Below are positions 45,712 through 54,780 of a stretch of 64,000 bases of DNA, in pieces. The notes beneath the pieces are model-generated. The model was not told the DNA's origin, did no database searches, and saw only the letters and a list, made by a program, of their open reading frames with translations. The position numbers were made by a program, and so were the translations under genes. Location: assembly GCA_049671305.1 (NCBI GenBank), contig JBATUR010000105.1:62001-126000 (forward strand), written 5' to 3'. Position 1 is the stretch's first letter. Every line of letters begins with the position of its first letter. This DNA comes from CADCTM01 sp049671305 (GTDB lineage Bacteria; Cyanobacteriota; Cyanobacteriia; Cyanobacteriales; Coleofasciculaceae).

Positions 45712-45963
45712 TTGACCTCTGTAATTAAAGTAGTAGATAATTATTACTTCCAAAAAGCAACGAAGAGGAAGCATCTACCGCTAGTTTTTTTATTTTTACC
45801 GAAAAATGATCAGGAGAATTTTATATTGACTCAGGAAATATTAAGCGCAGCGGTTCTGAGCGCAGCTTTATTGCTTGGCTTATTAGCTGGTTTACCTTTA
45901 GGTCATATGGCGCGTAATCAATCTACTCCGCCGCCCAATACAACTTTGCCACAAAACAAATAA
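45712..45963 (+). CDS. Small single-span membrane protein
   Basis: An 83-residue frame from a TTG with GGGAGG upstream. The C-terminal 46 residues look like the real conserved part: a hydrophobic helix ILSAAVLSAALLLGLLAGLP followed by a short Pro-rich tail. A second TTG with AGGAG before it (LTQEILSAAV, about 45826) may be the true start. Function unknown. Confidence 0.5.
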   Translation: MTSVIKVVDNYYFQKATKRKHLPLVFLFLPKNDQENFILTQEILSAAVLSAALLLGLLAGLPLGHMARNQSTPPPNTTLPQNK

Positions 45964-46022
45964 AATTAGGCAGTGTTCAATTGGCGACTGCCTCATTGGT
46001 GCATCTACTTTTACCCACTTAC

Positions 46023-46760
46023 TTAAATATTTTTAACCAAAACTCCTGGTGATTTTTGCATGGGCAAGACATCCAAAATATCAGTTTGAGAGCAATATTT
46101 TAAATCTTCATGACCATCAAGGCGCAACAAGCGTTTACCGTGGCTAGCATGGTGGAGTAGGGAGAGTAATTGGTCTTGCCATTGAGAGTAAAGAGCGATC
46201 GCACCTAAAGTTTCATCATTGCCTGCAAGGTCTGCCAAAGGACAGTTTAATTCTTTCTGGATATTATAAGCGATCGCACCGGCACAAGCTGTATCCTCTA
46301 AAGAATAACTGCCTTCCCAACCTGAACCCACAAGCCACACAGTTTCTGGTTTATGTGCTATCAGATACTCAACAGCCGCTTGACGATTCACGAAGGCAGC
46401 AGCTAGCACTACAGGCGCATTCTGCACACATTCTAAGGCACGAGTTCCATTAGTTGTCGTCAAAAACAAACGCCGCCCACCAACTCGTTCTGGCGTACAA
46501 TCCAAGGGAGAATTACCCAAGTCACAACCTGCAACAGTTGCCCCGCCTCTTTCCCCGGCGCGCAGACGTTTCTCTGGGGACCAGTCTTCGCTAACTTGCA
46601 TCAACTTTTCCAAATCGCTGAAAGTTTGCACCGCTTCAGCACCTGAATTTAAAGCTGTGGCAATTGTGGTTGTTGCTCTGAGGATATCAAGAGCGATCGC
46701 ACAATCTGGCACTTGATCGGTGGGAGTTAGTTCGGGAGTGTGATAAGTAAATAACTTCAC
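46023..46760 (-). CDS. comB: ComB-like 2-phosphosulfolactate phosphatase
   Basis: A 245-residue protein of the ComB family. The N-terminus has ALDILRATTTIATAL; the centre has LRAGERGG and GNSPLDCTPERVGGR; then LTTTNGTRAL and VGSGWEGSYSLEDTACAG. ComB removes phosphate from 2-phosphosulfolactate in coenzyme M synthesis in archaea; in cyanobacteria, where the pathway is absent, the substrate is unknown. Confidence 0.88.
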   Translation of the reverse strand: MKLFTYHTPELTPTDQVPDCAIALDILRATTTIATALNSGAEAVQTFSDLEKLMQVSEDWSPEKRLRAGERGGATVAGCDLGNSPLDCTPERVGGRRLFLTTTNGTRALECVQNAPVVLAAAFVNRQAAVEYLIAHKPETVWLVGSGWEGSYSLEDTACAGAIAYNIQKELNCPLADLAGNDETLGAIALYSQWQDQLLSLLHHASHGKRLLRLDGHEDLKYCSQTDILDVLPMQKSPGVLVKNI

Positions 46761-46875
46761 TGGCTAGCTGCACTTGATTGTTAGAGTATCGAAATATCAT
46801 TTTATGGGTCAATGTCACTCTATTTATAAAAGCAATCATTGAAACTTCACAGACAAAAAACTCAACCTATCTAAA

Positions 46876-48411
46876 TTACAAACCCAAATCTACCGCAACT
46901 CGATGAGCACAAGCAAATCCCGAAAACGCCACCGCATTTAATCCTTGCCCCGGAAACGTACTATCCCCCACACAATATAAACCAGGAATAGAAGTACGAT
47001 TAAATGGCATCCCCAACAACCCCATCAACTTACGTTTTGGCATTGGTCCATAAGTACCATCTTCACGTCCCAAAAAGCGGCGATGACTTCGTGCCGTCCC
47101 CACTTCCATATAATCTAATCCGGCATCTAAACCGGGGAAAATCTTCTCCAAACGCTCAATAATTCGTCCTGCCGCTGCTTCTTTTTTCGCCTCATAATCT
47201 TGAGTAGAAAGTCCTTCCCAATCTTTGATCCAACTCGGCGTAAAAGCATGAATAATGTGATAACCAACAGGTGCCAAATCTGGATCAAGTAGCGTAGGAA
47301 TTGACACCAAAACCGTCCCCTCTGCTGCCTCCATCTTGTCCCAATCTTCTAATAAAATATGATGGCACTGAGTTCCTGGTGGTAAAACCGACGCCTCAAC
47401 TCCCAAATGCAAACTTAAGAAACTTGCTGATTTTTCATAGCGAGTCCGCCATTTCTTTTCTGCAACTGGCATCTCTTCAGCCGGCAACAACTTCTCGAAA
47501 GTATCCCAACGTGTGGCATTAGAAATAATTCGTTTAGCAAAGATTTCCTTACCATTGGCTAATTCTACGCCGATCGCTTTTCCCTTTTCGATAATGATCT
47601 TTTTAACCTTAGCTTTGTACTGAATTTTTCCCCCAGCTTTCTCTAACCCTTCCACCAGCTTTTGAGCAATTTGCCCGACTCCACCTTTGGGATAATTAAT
47701 GCCGCCATAATGCCTGTCGGAAAACACCATCCCAGCATTAATCATCGGTGTTTTTTCCGCTGGCACAACTGACCAGAAGTAGCACTCCATGTCAATAAAC
47801 CTTAACAATTGCGGGTCTTTGATGTAGCGACGCGCAATGTCTCCGGCATTTTGTGGTAAATACTTGACTAAACCTAAACAGGCAAGAGGCTGCTGGAAAA
47901 ATACCCGTGTCAAATAGCGGGGTTCTTCCAAGGACAGCAATTCCATAACATTTAGGCAGTTAAATACTTTCCAACATTCATCGTAAAATTTTCTAATGCC
48001 CTGCTTTTCGTGAGGAAAGTATGCCGTTAGTTCTTGCAAATATTTCTCATAATCTTTGTGAACTTTTAGCTCTAAACCCGCAGGCAGGTGATACTCAACC
48101 GAAACTGGATCAGGAATTGTCTCGATGCTAACATTGACGGCTTCTAGCGCCCTCGTTAGCAAATTCGTCGTGCCTTGATCACCAAACCCAAAAATCATCG
48201 AGGCGCCAACATCAAAACGGTAGCCTTCTCGTTCAAAATAACCCGCACTACCTCCTGGAATTAGGTAGCTTTCTAAAACTAAGACTTTTGCCCCTTTGGC
48301 GGCTAGTTGGGTGGCTGTGACTAACCCGCCAATGCCTGATCCGATGATGATGGCATCAAATTGGGAGTTGGAGGGAACGCTTGTAGATTGAGTTTGGGGA
48401 GCAGCAAGCAT
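46876..48411 (-). CDS. crtH: Carotenoid cis-trans isomerase (CrtISO)
   Basis: A 511-residue FAD-dependent isomerase that turns poly-cis-lycopene into all-trans-lycopene. The FAD-binding motif IIIGSGIGGLVTATQLAAKG is near residue 22. LESYLIPGGSAGYF, then FDVGASMIFGFGDQGTTNLL, identify CrtISO rather than plain CrtI desaturase. The C-terminus YCVGDSTFPGQGLNAVAFSG is typical. I start at the ATG at 48411; a TTG 63 bp upstream is in frame. A probable small RNA terminates 86 bp upstream. Confidence 0.95.
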   Translation of the reverse strand: MLAAPQTQSTSVPSNSQFDAIIIGSGIGGLVTATQLAAKGAKVLVLESYLIPGGSAGYFEREGYRFDVGASMIFGFGDQGTTNLLTRALEAVNVSIETIPDPVSVEYHLPAGLELKVHKDYEKYLQELTAYFPHEKQGIRKFYDECWKVFNCLNVMELLSLEEPRYLTRVFFQQPLACLGLVKYLPQNAGDIARRYIKDPQLLRFIDMECYFWSVVPAEKTPMINAGMVFSDRHYGGINYPKGGVGQIAQKLVEGLEKAGGKIQYKAKVKKIIIEKGKAIGVELANGKEIFAKRIISNATRWDTFEKLLPAEEMPVAEKKWRTRYEKSASFLSLHLGVEASVLPPGTQCHHILLEDWDKMEAAEGTVLVSIPTLLDPDLAPVGYHIIHAFTPSWIKDWEGLSTQDYEAKKEAAAGRIIERLEKIFPGLDAGLDYMEVGTARSHRRFLGREDGTYGPMPKRKLMGLLGMPFNRTSIPGLYCVGDSTFPGQGLNAVAFSGFACAHRVAVDLGL

Positions 48412-48496
48412 GGAATTGAGCGGTAAATGAGAAGGATTAGTTAATGGATCTGAGTTTAACGCTATCTTGTGCAATTAAAAATTTCTCAACACGGCT

Positions 48497-48570
48497 AAAA
48501 AAAAAGTGGAGACCAGGGCATCACTGCTTACTAGTCCCACCTGCCGATCCTTAATGAGAGGAGAACACTG
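48497..48570 (-). ncRNA. Probable small RNA of about 70 nt upstream of crtH
   Basis: Downstream of a near-consensus promoter, the minus strand reads about 30 nt of single-stranded-looking sequence (TTCTCCTCTCATTAAGG). It ends in a hairpin (GTGGGAC with GTCTCCAC, 48506-48540, one bulge) followed by nine U (48497-48505). Promoter, length and terminator are those of a free-standing sRNA. It could alternatively be a leader that attenuates crtH. I could not assign it to a known family such as Yfr1. Confidence 0.6.
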
Positions 48571-48576
48571 AAAACT

Positions 48577-48605
48577 ACTATAGGGTTATTGAAAAAGAAT
48601 GTCAA
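48577..48605 (-). promoter_or_regulatory. Near-consensus sigma-70 promoter of the small RNA
   Basis: On the minus strand TTGACA (48605-48600) and TATAGT (48582-48577) are exactly 17 bp apart. Predicted start is near 48570. Confidence 0.75.
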
Positions 48606-48813
48606 CACTAACAAAAGATATTCTCAATAATTAAAAGCAGTTAGCGAGCAGACCAGCCAACATTAAGTTGCAGTTTAGGGTAAGATAACTTAACAAAAGT
48701 TGTCGTGTTACAGGAGCAACTTCTCAGTAAAAGCTTTTCCCGATACAGTCGCCTAACTCAGTTATCATTGTTCAGGACTTTTTCACGATCATTTCCTCAG
48801 AACCAAGGCTTTT

Positions 48814-49461
48814 ATGATCCAACTGCGTGTTTATGTGCCGCCTCATCCCCTAATTAAGCATTGGCTAGGTGTCGCCCGTGATGCCTCAACGCCGCCGCCC
48901 TTGTTTAAGAGTGCCATGATCGAGTTGGGACGTTGGCTGACTTATGAAGCGATTCGCGATTGGTTGCCGACAGAAGATATTATGGTGCAGACGCCCCTAG
49001 CGCCCTGCCCCGCGACGATGGTTAATCCAGATATTCCGATCGTAGTTGTGCCAATTTTACGGGCGGGGTTGGCTTTGTTGGAGGGCGCACAGACGTTGTT
49101 ACCGGTGGCGTCGGTTTACCATCTGGGCATTGTGCGTAATGAGGAAACTCTGGCAGCAAGTTGTTACTTAAATAAATTGCCCAAGCAATTTGATCCTCAA
49201 ACGCGAGTTATAATTACTGATCCGATGCTAGCCACGGGTGGGTCAATTATGCTGGCAATGGCAGAATTAACGCAGCGTGGGGTTGATCCCGCTTTTGTAC
49301 GCATTGTCAGTGTCGTGGCAGCACCCCCAGCGTTGCAAAAGCTAGGTTCTGGCTATCCGAGTTTGGCAATTTATACAGCAATGATTGATGAAGGACTTAA
49401 TAGTAAAGGATATATTGTGCCGGGATTGGGAGATGCAGGCGATCGCAGTTTTGGCACATAA
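48814..49461 (+). CDS. upp: Uracil phosphoribosyltransferase
   Basis: A 215-residue pyrimidine salvage enzyme making UMP from uracil and PRPP. VVVPILRAGLALLEG is the family N-terminal motif. The PRPP-binding loop is VIITDPMLATGGSI. The C-terminal uracil-binding segment is KGYIVPGLGDAGDRSFGT. Length and start agree with the family. Confidence 0.95.
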   Translation: MIQLRVYVPPHPLIKHWLGVARDASTPPPLFKSAMIELGRWLTYEAIRDWLPTEDIMVQTPLAPCPATMVNPDIPIVVVPILRAGLALLEGAQTLLPVASVYHLGIVRNEETLAASCYLNKLPKQFDPQTRVIITDPMLATGGSIMLAMAELTQRGVDPAFVRIVSVVAAPPALQKLGSGYPSLAIYTAMIDEGLNSKGYIVPGLGDAGDRSFGT

Positions 49462-49552
49462 TAACATGATCCTGTTGATATAGGCAGGCAGCTACACCAA
49501 CCGTTAATCTTGAGTAAAAGTTAGGTTTAAAAATCAAGGGCACAAAAGAAAG

Positions 49553-49888
49553 ATGAGTCAGCGCGATAGTTTTGCAAGCGGATTCCTAGCTGGAGCCGTA
49601 GTAGGCGGCTTACTCGGTGGCGTCATTGGGGCTTTGGTTGCCACTCAACGCGAGAATGAGTTTGACGAGGTGAAGAAACCTTTGCTCGATTCGGGCTTAC
49701 CAGACGCCAAAGCTCTCAAAAGGAGAAGGCGTCAACTTAAGGCAGAAGAAGGTATTGAAGTGGCACGTCGCAGCTTGGAGGATAAAATCGCCCAGTTAAA
49801 TACAGCAATCGACGATGTGCGTCAACAGCTTGGTACAGTTAATGGCAACGTTGAAAAAGCCGACTTGGAGCGGACACTCGATCCTTAA
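49553..49888 (+). CDS. Small membrane-anchored protein, YtxH-like
   Basis: A 111-residue protein. The N-terminal hydrophobic Gly-rich span (FASGFLAGAVVGGLLGGVIG) resembles YtxH/gas-vesicle-like anchors. A charged helical tail follows, with KRRRRQLKAEEG and a probable coiled coil. It precedes the YggT gene by 126 bp and may be co-transcribed. Function unknown. Confidence 0.65.
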   Translation: MSQRDSFASGFLAGAVVGGLLGGVIGALVATQRENEFDEVKKPLLDSGLPDAKALKRRRRQLKAEEGIEVARRSLEDKIAQLNTAIDDVRQQLGTVNGNVEKADLERTLDP

Positions 49889-50014
49889 GGATTGGCTTGG
49901 GCGTATATATGTTTTTTTAACCTACTGTAGTACAAGCAAGAATGCAGTGATATCCGCTAAACTAGCTTCAAGGCTTAACGATCTTAAAATTTCAGCAAGG
50001 AAGCTTTTCTATCC

Positions 50015-50308
50015 ATGAGTGATGCAGAATTTCTAGCTAGTAGTCAGAGTCCTATACAACTGCTGACCAATAGTCTCGCCATTTTTCTCCAGATTTACCT
50101 ACTTCTTTTGTTTGTCCGAATTCTTCTAACCTGGTTTCCTACGGCTAACTGGGCAAACCAAGTTGTTTCGTTTTTGAGTCCAGTTACTGACCCTTATCTT
50201 AATATTTTCCGTTCCTTTATTCCGCCTTTGGGTGGTATGGATATCTCACCTATCTTGGCAATTTTTGTCTTGCAAATTGTTGCTGGACTGTTGGGAGGAG
50301 GAATGTAA
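50015..50308 (+). CDS. YggT-family membrane protein
   Basis: A 97-residue YggT protein with two membrane spans. Signatures are LLLFVRILLTWFPTANW, then FLSPVTDPYLNIFRSFIPPLGGMDISPI. YggT/YlmG proteins are linked to cell or chloroplast division and nucleoid positioning. Placement after a small anchored protein is common in cyanobacteria as I recall. Confidence 0.9.
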   Translation: MSDAEFLASSQSPIQLLTNSLAIFLQIYLLLLFVRILLTWFPTANWANQVVSFLSPVTDPYLNIFRSFIPPLGGMDISPILAIFVLQIVAGLLGGGM

Positions 50309-50395
50309 ATAACTCTCCGTTAAAATTATTAACAGGAGAGCTAATTTAAAGCCGGGAAAATAATTGACTCAAGCGATTGCTGAAAATATCGTTAT

Positions 50396-50830
50396 TCAGC
50401 GACGGACTTTACCCGTAAAACCAGCAGCTTTAAATTGTTTTAGCTGTAGTGGCGTTGGTTGATTAGATGGAACACTGATTCTCAGTTCAAAATCACTAAC
50501 GCCTGGTGGCACTTCCTCTATTGAGCCTAAGCGGGTACGATTTTGGAAAACAGAATTATTATTGGCGTCGTAGATGCGACCAAAAATATCAGCATTGACG
50601 ACTAGCTTGTTAGTTTGATTCTCAGCTTTGCCAGTAATGAGGTAGCAAGTCGCCAATTGGCTAGAACCCGCTGTTACTGTACCTTTTGCCATTTCGGGTG
50701 GACATTCATGGTAGGAAATATCGGAAAGGGAAATTGGCGTTAATGCCAAAGCAGTCGGGGTATATACCCAACCCAAGAGCCAAAATAAGCAAGAAACTGT
50801 AATGCTTGTTAACAGACGGGAAAATCTCAT
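50396..50830 (-). CDS. Secreted conserved hypothetical protein
   Basis: A 144-residue protein with a signal peptide (about residues 1-30, TSITVSCLFWLLGWVYTPTALA). The mature part has two Cys (YHECPPEM and LATCYLITG) that may form a disulfide, and a beta-rich region ending FTGKVRR. The start is the ATG at 50830. Function unknown; probably periplasmic or luminal. Confidence 0.65.
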   Translation of the reverse strand: MRFSRLLTSITVSCLFWLLGWVYTPTALALTPISLSDISYHECPPEMAKGTVTAGSSQLATCYLITGKAENQTNKLVVNADIFGRIYDANNNSVFQNRTRLGSIEEVPPGVSDFELRISVPSNQPTPLQLKQFKAAGFTGKVRR

Positions 50831-51008
50831 AAGCTGTACCAGCAATTAAAATTTATTAATAACTCCAACCATCAGCTTACCGCGAATTAGCAAGGGAAAT
50901 TCCTTGATAGTATTGCCAACGCCAGTTTATTATTTGTTGGTATTAGATTAAGATCTACGACGAAAAAGAGATAAAAGAGTCATTCTCACTCTTTTAACCT
51001 TATGCACA

Positions 51009-51071
51009 GATCCCCGACTTCTGGAATTAAACTGAATGACTGGAGCAATATTATAGAAGAAGTCGGGGATC
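51009..51071. repeat. TCCCCGACTT palindromic repeat, copy 2
   Basis: GATCCCCGACTTCT (51009-51022) and its complement at 51058-51071 flank an AT-rich centre unlike that of copy 1. It lies 21 bp before the next gene. Confidence 0.8.
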
Positions 51072-51092
51072 TCAAACGAAGACCAACAAGCA

Positions 51093-51707
51093 ATGACTAA
51101 TGACGAAATTGAAGCTGTTTTAAAAGTAGCATTTATGGAATGCGAGGCGGCGTTGTGTCCGTTGACTGAGCAACAAAAAAAGCTATTATTGCAAGTAATT
51201 ACTGAGACAGTTAGGGGTGAATCGCTTACCGAAGCAAATGGTAATCCTTTGGATGAACTTACAGCAGAACAACGCCAAGAGTTGTTGCAGTTTGTTAAGG
51301 AACAGGAAAAACAAGATTATGCTTGGAAAATTAAATTATTAAACGATTGGTTGCACGATCGCAATTCTGGTACAGTTCAGTTTATTCGAGAATTATACGG
51401 TCCTCAGTGGCTCAATCGAGTCAAACCTGTACACCTGGCGCAGTATTTTGATGCGGAAACTGCCTTAGAGGTGTTGAAAATCAAAGTCGGTTCGCGTATT
51501 GAGGTTTCTAACGGACTGTGGGAATGGGTGCAAGAGAATGGTCCTTGTAGTCGTGAGTGGTTTCCTTGCACGGTGGTGAAGATTGCTCAGAATACTGATA
51601 GTGATAATTCTTACTATAGCTGTGTGATTCGTTTTGATAACGGCAGCGAGTATGAAATTCAAGGGATTTATCAATGGAATCGTTATAATTGGCGTTGGGT
51701 TAGTTAA
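51093..51707 (+). CDS. Conserved cyanobacterial protein of unknown function
   Basis: A 204-residue soluble protein. The N-terminal half is helical (LTEQQKKLLLQVITETVRG, ELTAEQRQELLQFVKEQ). The C-terminal half looks like a small beta barrel (VGSRIEVSNGLWEWVQENGP, CVIRFDNGSEYEIQGIYQW), perhaps an SH3- or Tudor-like fold. Its end overlaps the convergent nuclease gene by 8 bp. Confidence 0.65.
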   Translation: MTNDEIEAVLKVAFMECEAALCPLTEQQKKLLLQVITETVRGESLTEANGNPLDELTAEQRQELLQFVKEQEKQDYAWKIKLLNDWLHDRNSGTVQFIRELYGPQWLNRVKPVHLAQYFDAETALEVLKIKVGSRIEVSNGLWEWVQENGPCSREWFPCTVVKIAQNTDSDNSYYSCVIRFDNGSEYEIQGIYQWNRYNWRWVS

Positions 51708-52323
51708 CTAATTGACATAGGCGTTTAAGAATTTTTAGAACATCGTACAATTCATTGCCAGGATTGCGGGTAAGAAACCCTTTTGATACGGCATATCGAG
51801 GAATTTCTCCATTAACTAATTTAACAAAAACAAAACTGCCTCCTGTAGAAATCATACCAAAGCTAGGTTGTTCTCGATCAGGATTACCTAACATATAGGC
51901 AAGAATTTGTGCGAGTCCTTCTTCAATAGAAAATGAGGCTTTTTTTGACTCAATTACCATTACCCAAAATTGCTCTTTTAAAACTAAGGTATCAATTCTG
52001 CCTTTAACAATAACTCCTTCATCGTCTGAGATAATATTGATAGATTCCTCGGATTTAACGTAAAAGGGAGATAGATAAAAGTCACCGATAAATAAAATGG
52101 GATCTAGCACTGCCATTCTAACGACATCTTCTAGTAACGGTGGGTAATTTAGTAAGTTGATATAACCCGCTTTTACTTTATCTAGAAGTTGTTGATCAAT
52201 AGCAGTAATTTCTGGTAAATTGTCTTGCCATTCGGGGAAGAATTGTTGATCATCAACTAGCTGAATATTGAAGTTTGTGATTAAGTCGCGGAGCGTGATT
52301 TCTTTTGCCTGGAGTTGAATCAT
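51700..52323 (-). CDS. Solo PD-(D/E)XK nuclease, HsdR N-terminal-like
   Basis: A 207-residue protein. GRIDTLVLKEQFWVMVIESK followed by KASFSIEEGLAQILAYMLG gives the D-x(n)-E-x-K active site of the restriction-endonuclease fold, as in type I restriction HsdR N-terminal domains. No methylase, specificity or helicase gene is nearby, so it is a free-standing nuclease domain of the kind seen in many cyanobacteria. The active residues look intact. Confidence 0.75.
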   Translation of the reverse strand: MIQLQAKEITLRDLITNFNIQLVDDQQFFPEWQDNLPEITAIDQQLLDKVKAGYINLLNYPPLLEDVVRMAVLDPILFIGDFYLSPFYVKSEESINIISDDEGVIVKGRIDTLVLKEQFWVMVIESKKASFSIEEGLAQILAYMLGNPDREQPSFGMISTGGSFVFVKLVNGEIPRYAVSKGFLTRNPGNELYDVLKILKRLCQLVN

Positions 52324-52407
52324 GGTTGTTGATTGTTGAAAGATAATTTACAGAAAGCGTTGAGAATTTGGGAGATTAAAAGTCGCCGGCTAATTAAATA
52401 AATTCCT

Positions 52408-52495
52408 GTAGGGGCGCAAGGCTTGCGCCCTCTGAAATTGGGGTTTCAGGTATAGGTTGCAAGGGCGTATACCATACGCCCCTACCACGAAATTA
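52408..52495. repeat. Inverted repeat with GTAGGGGCG ends
   Basis: GTAGGGGCGcaagg...gcgccc at one end and gggcgt...acgccccTAC at the other flank about 88 bp that contain two nested palindromes. It resembles dispersed cyanobacterial intergenic repeats and sits in an otherwise empty 298-bp gap. Confidence 0.6.
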
Positions 52496-52621
52496 TTCTC
52501 TAATTGTGCAACATCTTATGGGATATTGGCTGGCGCTTGGTTTTGGTAGGTAGGTAATCATAGAAAGAATTCGCGAGATATGTGGCAATTTCACTCTTGG
52601 CGAAAGTTGATCGCACTTATG

Positions 52622-53056
52622 TCAGTTACGACGCTCGTTATACTCATCGATCCAGTTAGGCAAGGCTATGGAGCATAGTATGTGAAATAACATGAGCAAC
52701 CAAAATTCTACAACTTTAACAGCGCTTTGAAAAAAAATAGATGGCTCAGGTGACAGGAAAATAGATGGTTTCCCATACAAAATAGAAGAAGCCAGGTAAA
52801 ACAATAGAGAGAGGGAACTAGGAGAAGCTGTTTTTCCAGTCAGTAAATTAGGCAAAGTAAAGCACAGTACAGAGAGTATATCTATTCCTACTCCAGCAAA
52901 CCACACATAGCCAATTAAGAGAAACATCTTAGACGAAAGCATTCCGTTAAAAAGAGATAGCTGTATGCAAGATGAGAGCCAAACAATAAGCGTGAAGATG
53001 ATTAATGACTTTGCAACTAAGTTCCATAATTGTGGATTTTTGGGTCTTTGACTCAT
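52622..53056 (-). CDS. Small integral membrane protein of unknown function
   Basis: A 144-residue protein with four predicted membrane spans (about 13-34, 41-66, 80-95 and 108-131) and a charged end (DEYNERRN). I do not recognise the family. Confidence 0.5.
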   Translation of the reverse strand: MSQRPKNPQLWNLVAKSLIIFTLIVWLSSCIQLSLFNGMLSSKMFLLIGYVWFAGVGIDILSVLCFTLPNLLTGKTASPSSLSLLFYLASSILYGKPSIFLSPEPSIFFQSAVKVVEFWLLMLFHILCSIALPNWIDEYNERRN

Positions 53057-53188
53057 GGTTTATATATGCACTGTTCTAGTAAACTTTTACAGGCTTCTAA
53101 CCCTTCAGGGTAGCTTAGTTTAAATGTTGGAAGATTATTTATGTTGTAATAAATGATATTTGGGTTCAGAACCAGGGAATAACTATGA

Positions 53189-53464
53189 GACAGAAAAATT
53201 AGCTACGTTTATTGTTCAAAGACAAAACCTGCGTATATCTTCAAGTCAAAATTACCTTACATTGCTCACTTACTAAATCCTGGTGGGGATTGGTTTGGCT
53301 ATAATCAAAGTAACTACCCAGCTTATTGGGCAACTTGCCATAATTTTGTTGGACCTAATTTCTTTTCTGAAGAGATGACGGCGCGGGCAGTGCAGCTTGG
53401 ATATTCTCTTAAGTCGCCACAAGAGCAAATAGAGCTTAAGAATCTGCTAGAAATTATGAATTGA
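53189..53464 (+). pseudogene. Open frame without start, probable gene remnant
   Basis: This frame is open for 91 codons after a stop, with no ATG, GTG or TTG near its beginning. It reads protein-like: LNPGGDWFGYNQSNYPAYW, then FFSEEMTARAVQLGYSL. I do not know the family. The good composition but missing start suggests a 5'-truncated gene. Confidence 0.3.
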
Positions 53465-53521
53465 AAAGGCTAAAAAACAGAGGGTTTTCGCAACTGCACA
53501 AAACTATAGATCAGTACTAAT

Positions 53522-54382
53522 TTATAATCCCAAATGTTGCTGCAAAACCTGACGCATAATATCTACAGGCGGTGCTTCTCCCACCCAAATTTTAAACGCT
53601 GCGACACCTTGCTGTACCAACATTTCCAAACCATCAATTGCGATCGCATTTTGTTGTTTGGCTATTTTCAAAAATTGCGTCGGATTGGGTGTATAAATTA
53701 AATCATAAGCAATCGCACCTGCTTTTAATTGCATCACCTCAGCATCAATTGGACAATCTTCCACATTCGGATACATCCCAATTGGTGTGGCATTAACAAC
53801 TAAATCAGTTTGAGAAATTAAACTTGGTAATTCTGACCAAAGATGGATGTTTACAGTCATTGGGATAACATTCATCCAGCTTTGTTGAAACTGATTTAAC
53901 TTCTGCACATCCCTACCAACTACATTAACTTCTTTGCAACCCAACTGACTTAAACCCACAACTACTGCTCTTGCTGCACCACCATATCCTAATATTAAAG
54001 GTGTAATTTGACTCCAATCTCGCTCATATTTTTGCAGAGGTGCAATAAAACCTTCAACATCCGTATTTGTGCCATGCCAACCATTATCGGTACGCCAAAC
54101 TGTATTAACAGCACCGACAATTTTTGCCACTTCTGAGACTTCTGACAAAAAAGATAAAATCGTTTGTTTATGAGGAATAGTCACACTAAACCCCTCAATA
54201 CCAATTGCTTTAAAACCCGCAATAGCTGTACTTAAATCTGCTATTTTTACGGGCATTGGTAAATAAACATAATCAACACCCAAAGCAGCAATAGCGGCAT
54301 TGTGGATCAATGGCGATAAAGAATGTTCAATCGGGTTACCGATGACACCGAGTAGTTTTGTTGTACCTTTAATTAGTTGCAT
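53522..54382 (-). CDS. aroE: Shikimate dehydrogenase
   Basis: A 286-residue NADPH-dependent enzyme of the shikimate pathway. Substrate motifs are GVIGNPIEHSLSPLIHN and FSVTIPHKQT (catalytic Lys). NADP-binding is ILGYGGAARAVVVGL, and VNATPIGMYP is conserved. It shares the pathway with the DAHP synthase at 26708 but lies far from it. Confidence 0.95.
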   Translation of the reverse strand: MQLIKGTTKLLGVIGNPIEHSLSPLIHNAAIAALGVDYVYLPMPVKIADLSTAIAGFKAIGIEGFSVTIPHKQTILSFLSEVSEVAKIVGAVNTVWRTDNGWHGTNTDVEGFIAPLQKYERDWSQITPLILGYGGAARAVVVGLSQLGCKEVNVVGRDVQKLNQFQQSWMNVIPMTVNIHLWSELPSLISQTDLVVNATPIGMYPNVEDCPIDAEVMQLKAGAIAYDLIYTPNPTQFLKIAKQQNAIAIDGLEMLVQQGVAAFKIWVGEAPPVDIMRQVLQQHLGL

Positions 54383-54780
54383 TATTAACTTGTTTTAGTT
54401 AAAAAATAGACATTTAAAATTGCAAACGTATATGTTTAATTGTTGGTTGCGGTGACAACTTTAAACAACACAACTAAACAGGCAAAAATCATACCATAAA
54501 ATACAAAATAACTCAAGCTAAAATGACTCATGAAGCTTCGACTTTTGATTAATCTTGATCATTAATAAATGCTTCGCCATTTTGACTTAAAAGCATGGAA
54601 CTAAAATGGTAAGTAACTTAAGAAAAGCGGCAGTAATTAATACGAAACAGTGACATTTTAAATTTTGTTGAACAAGCCCTGCTGTCAACTCTTAGTAAAT
54701 ATTCGTAAAATTAAGGAAAGTACCCGACTAGTAGCGTAGTAAACAGCAGTCAACACGCTCGTCATTAATTATAGAAATTC
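54383..54780. other. Divergent intergenic region of aroE and the protein kinase gene
   Basis: About 400 bp, AT-rich. No coding frame, RNA gene or clear promoter was recognised. Confidence 0.3.

Noticed and set aside
48497..48570. Assignment of the small RNA to Yfr1
   Set aside because: The Yfr1 core ACUCCUCACAC is not present; TTCTCCTCTC is only partly similar and the location differs from what I know of Yfr1.
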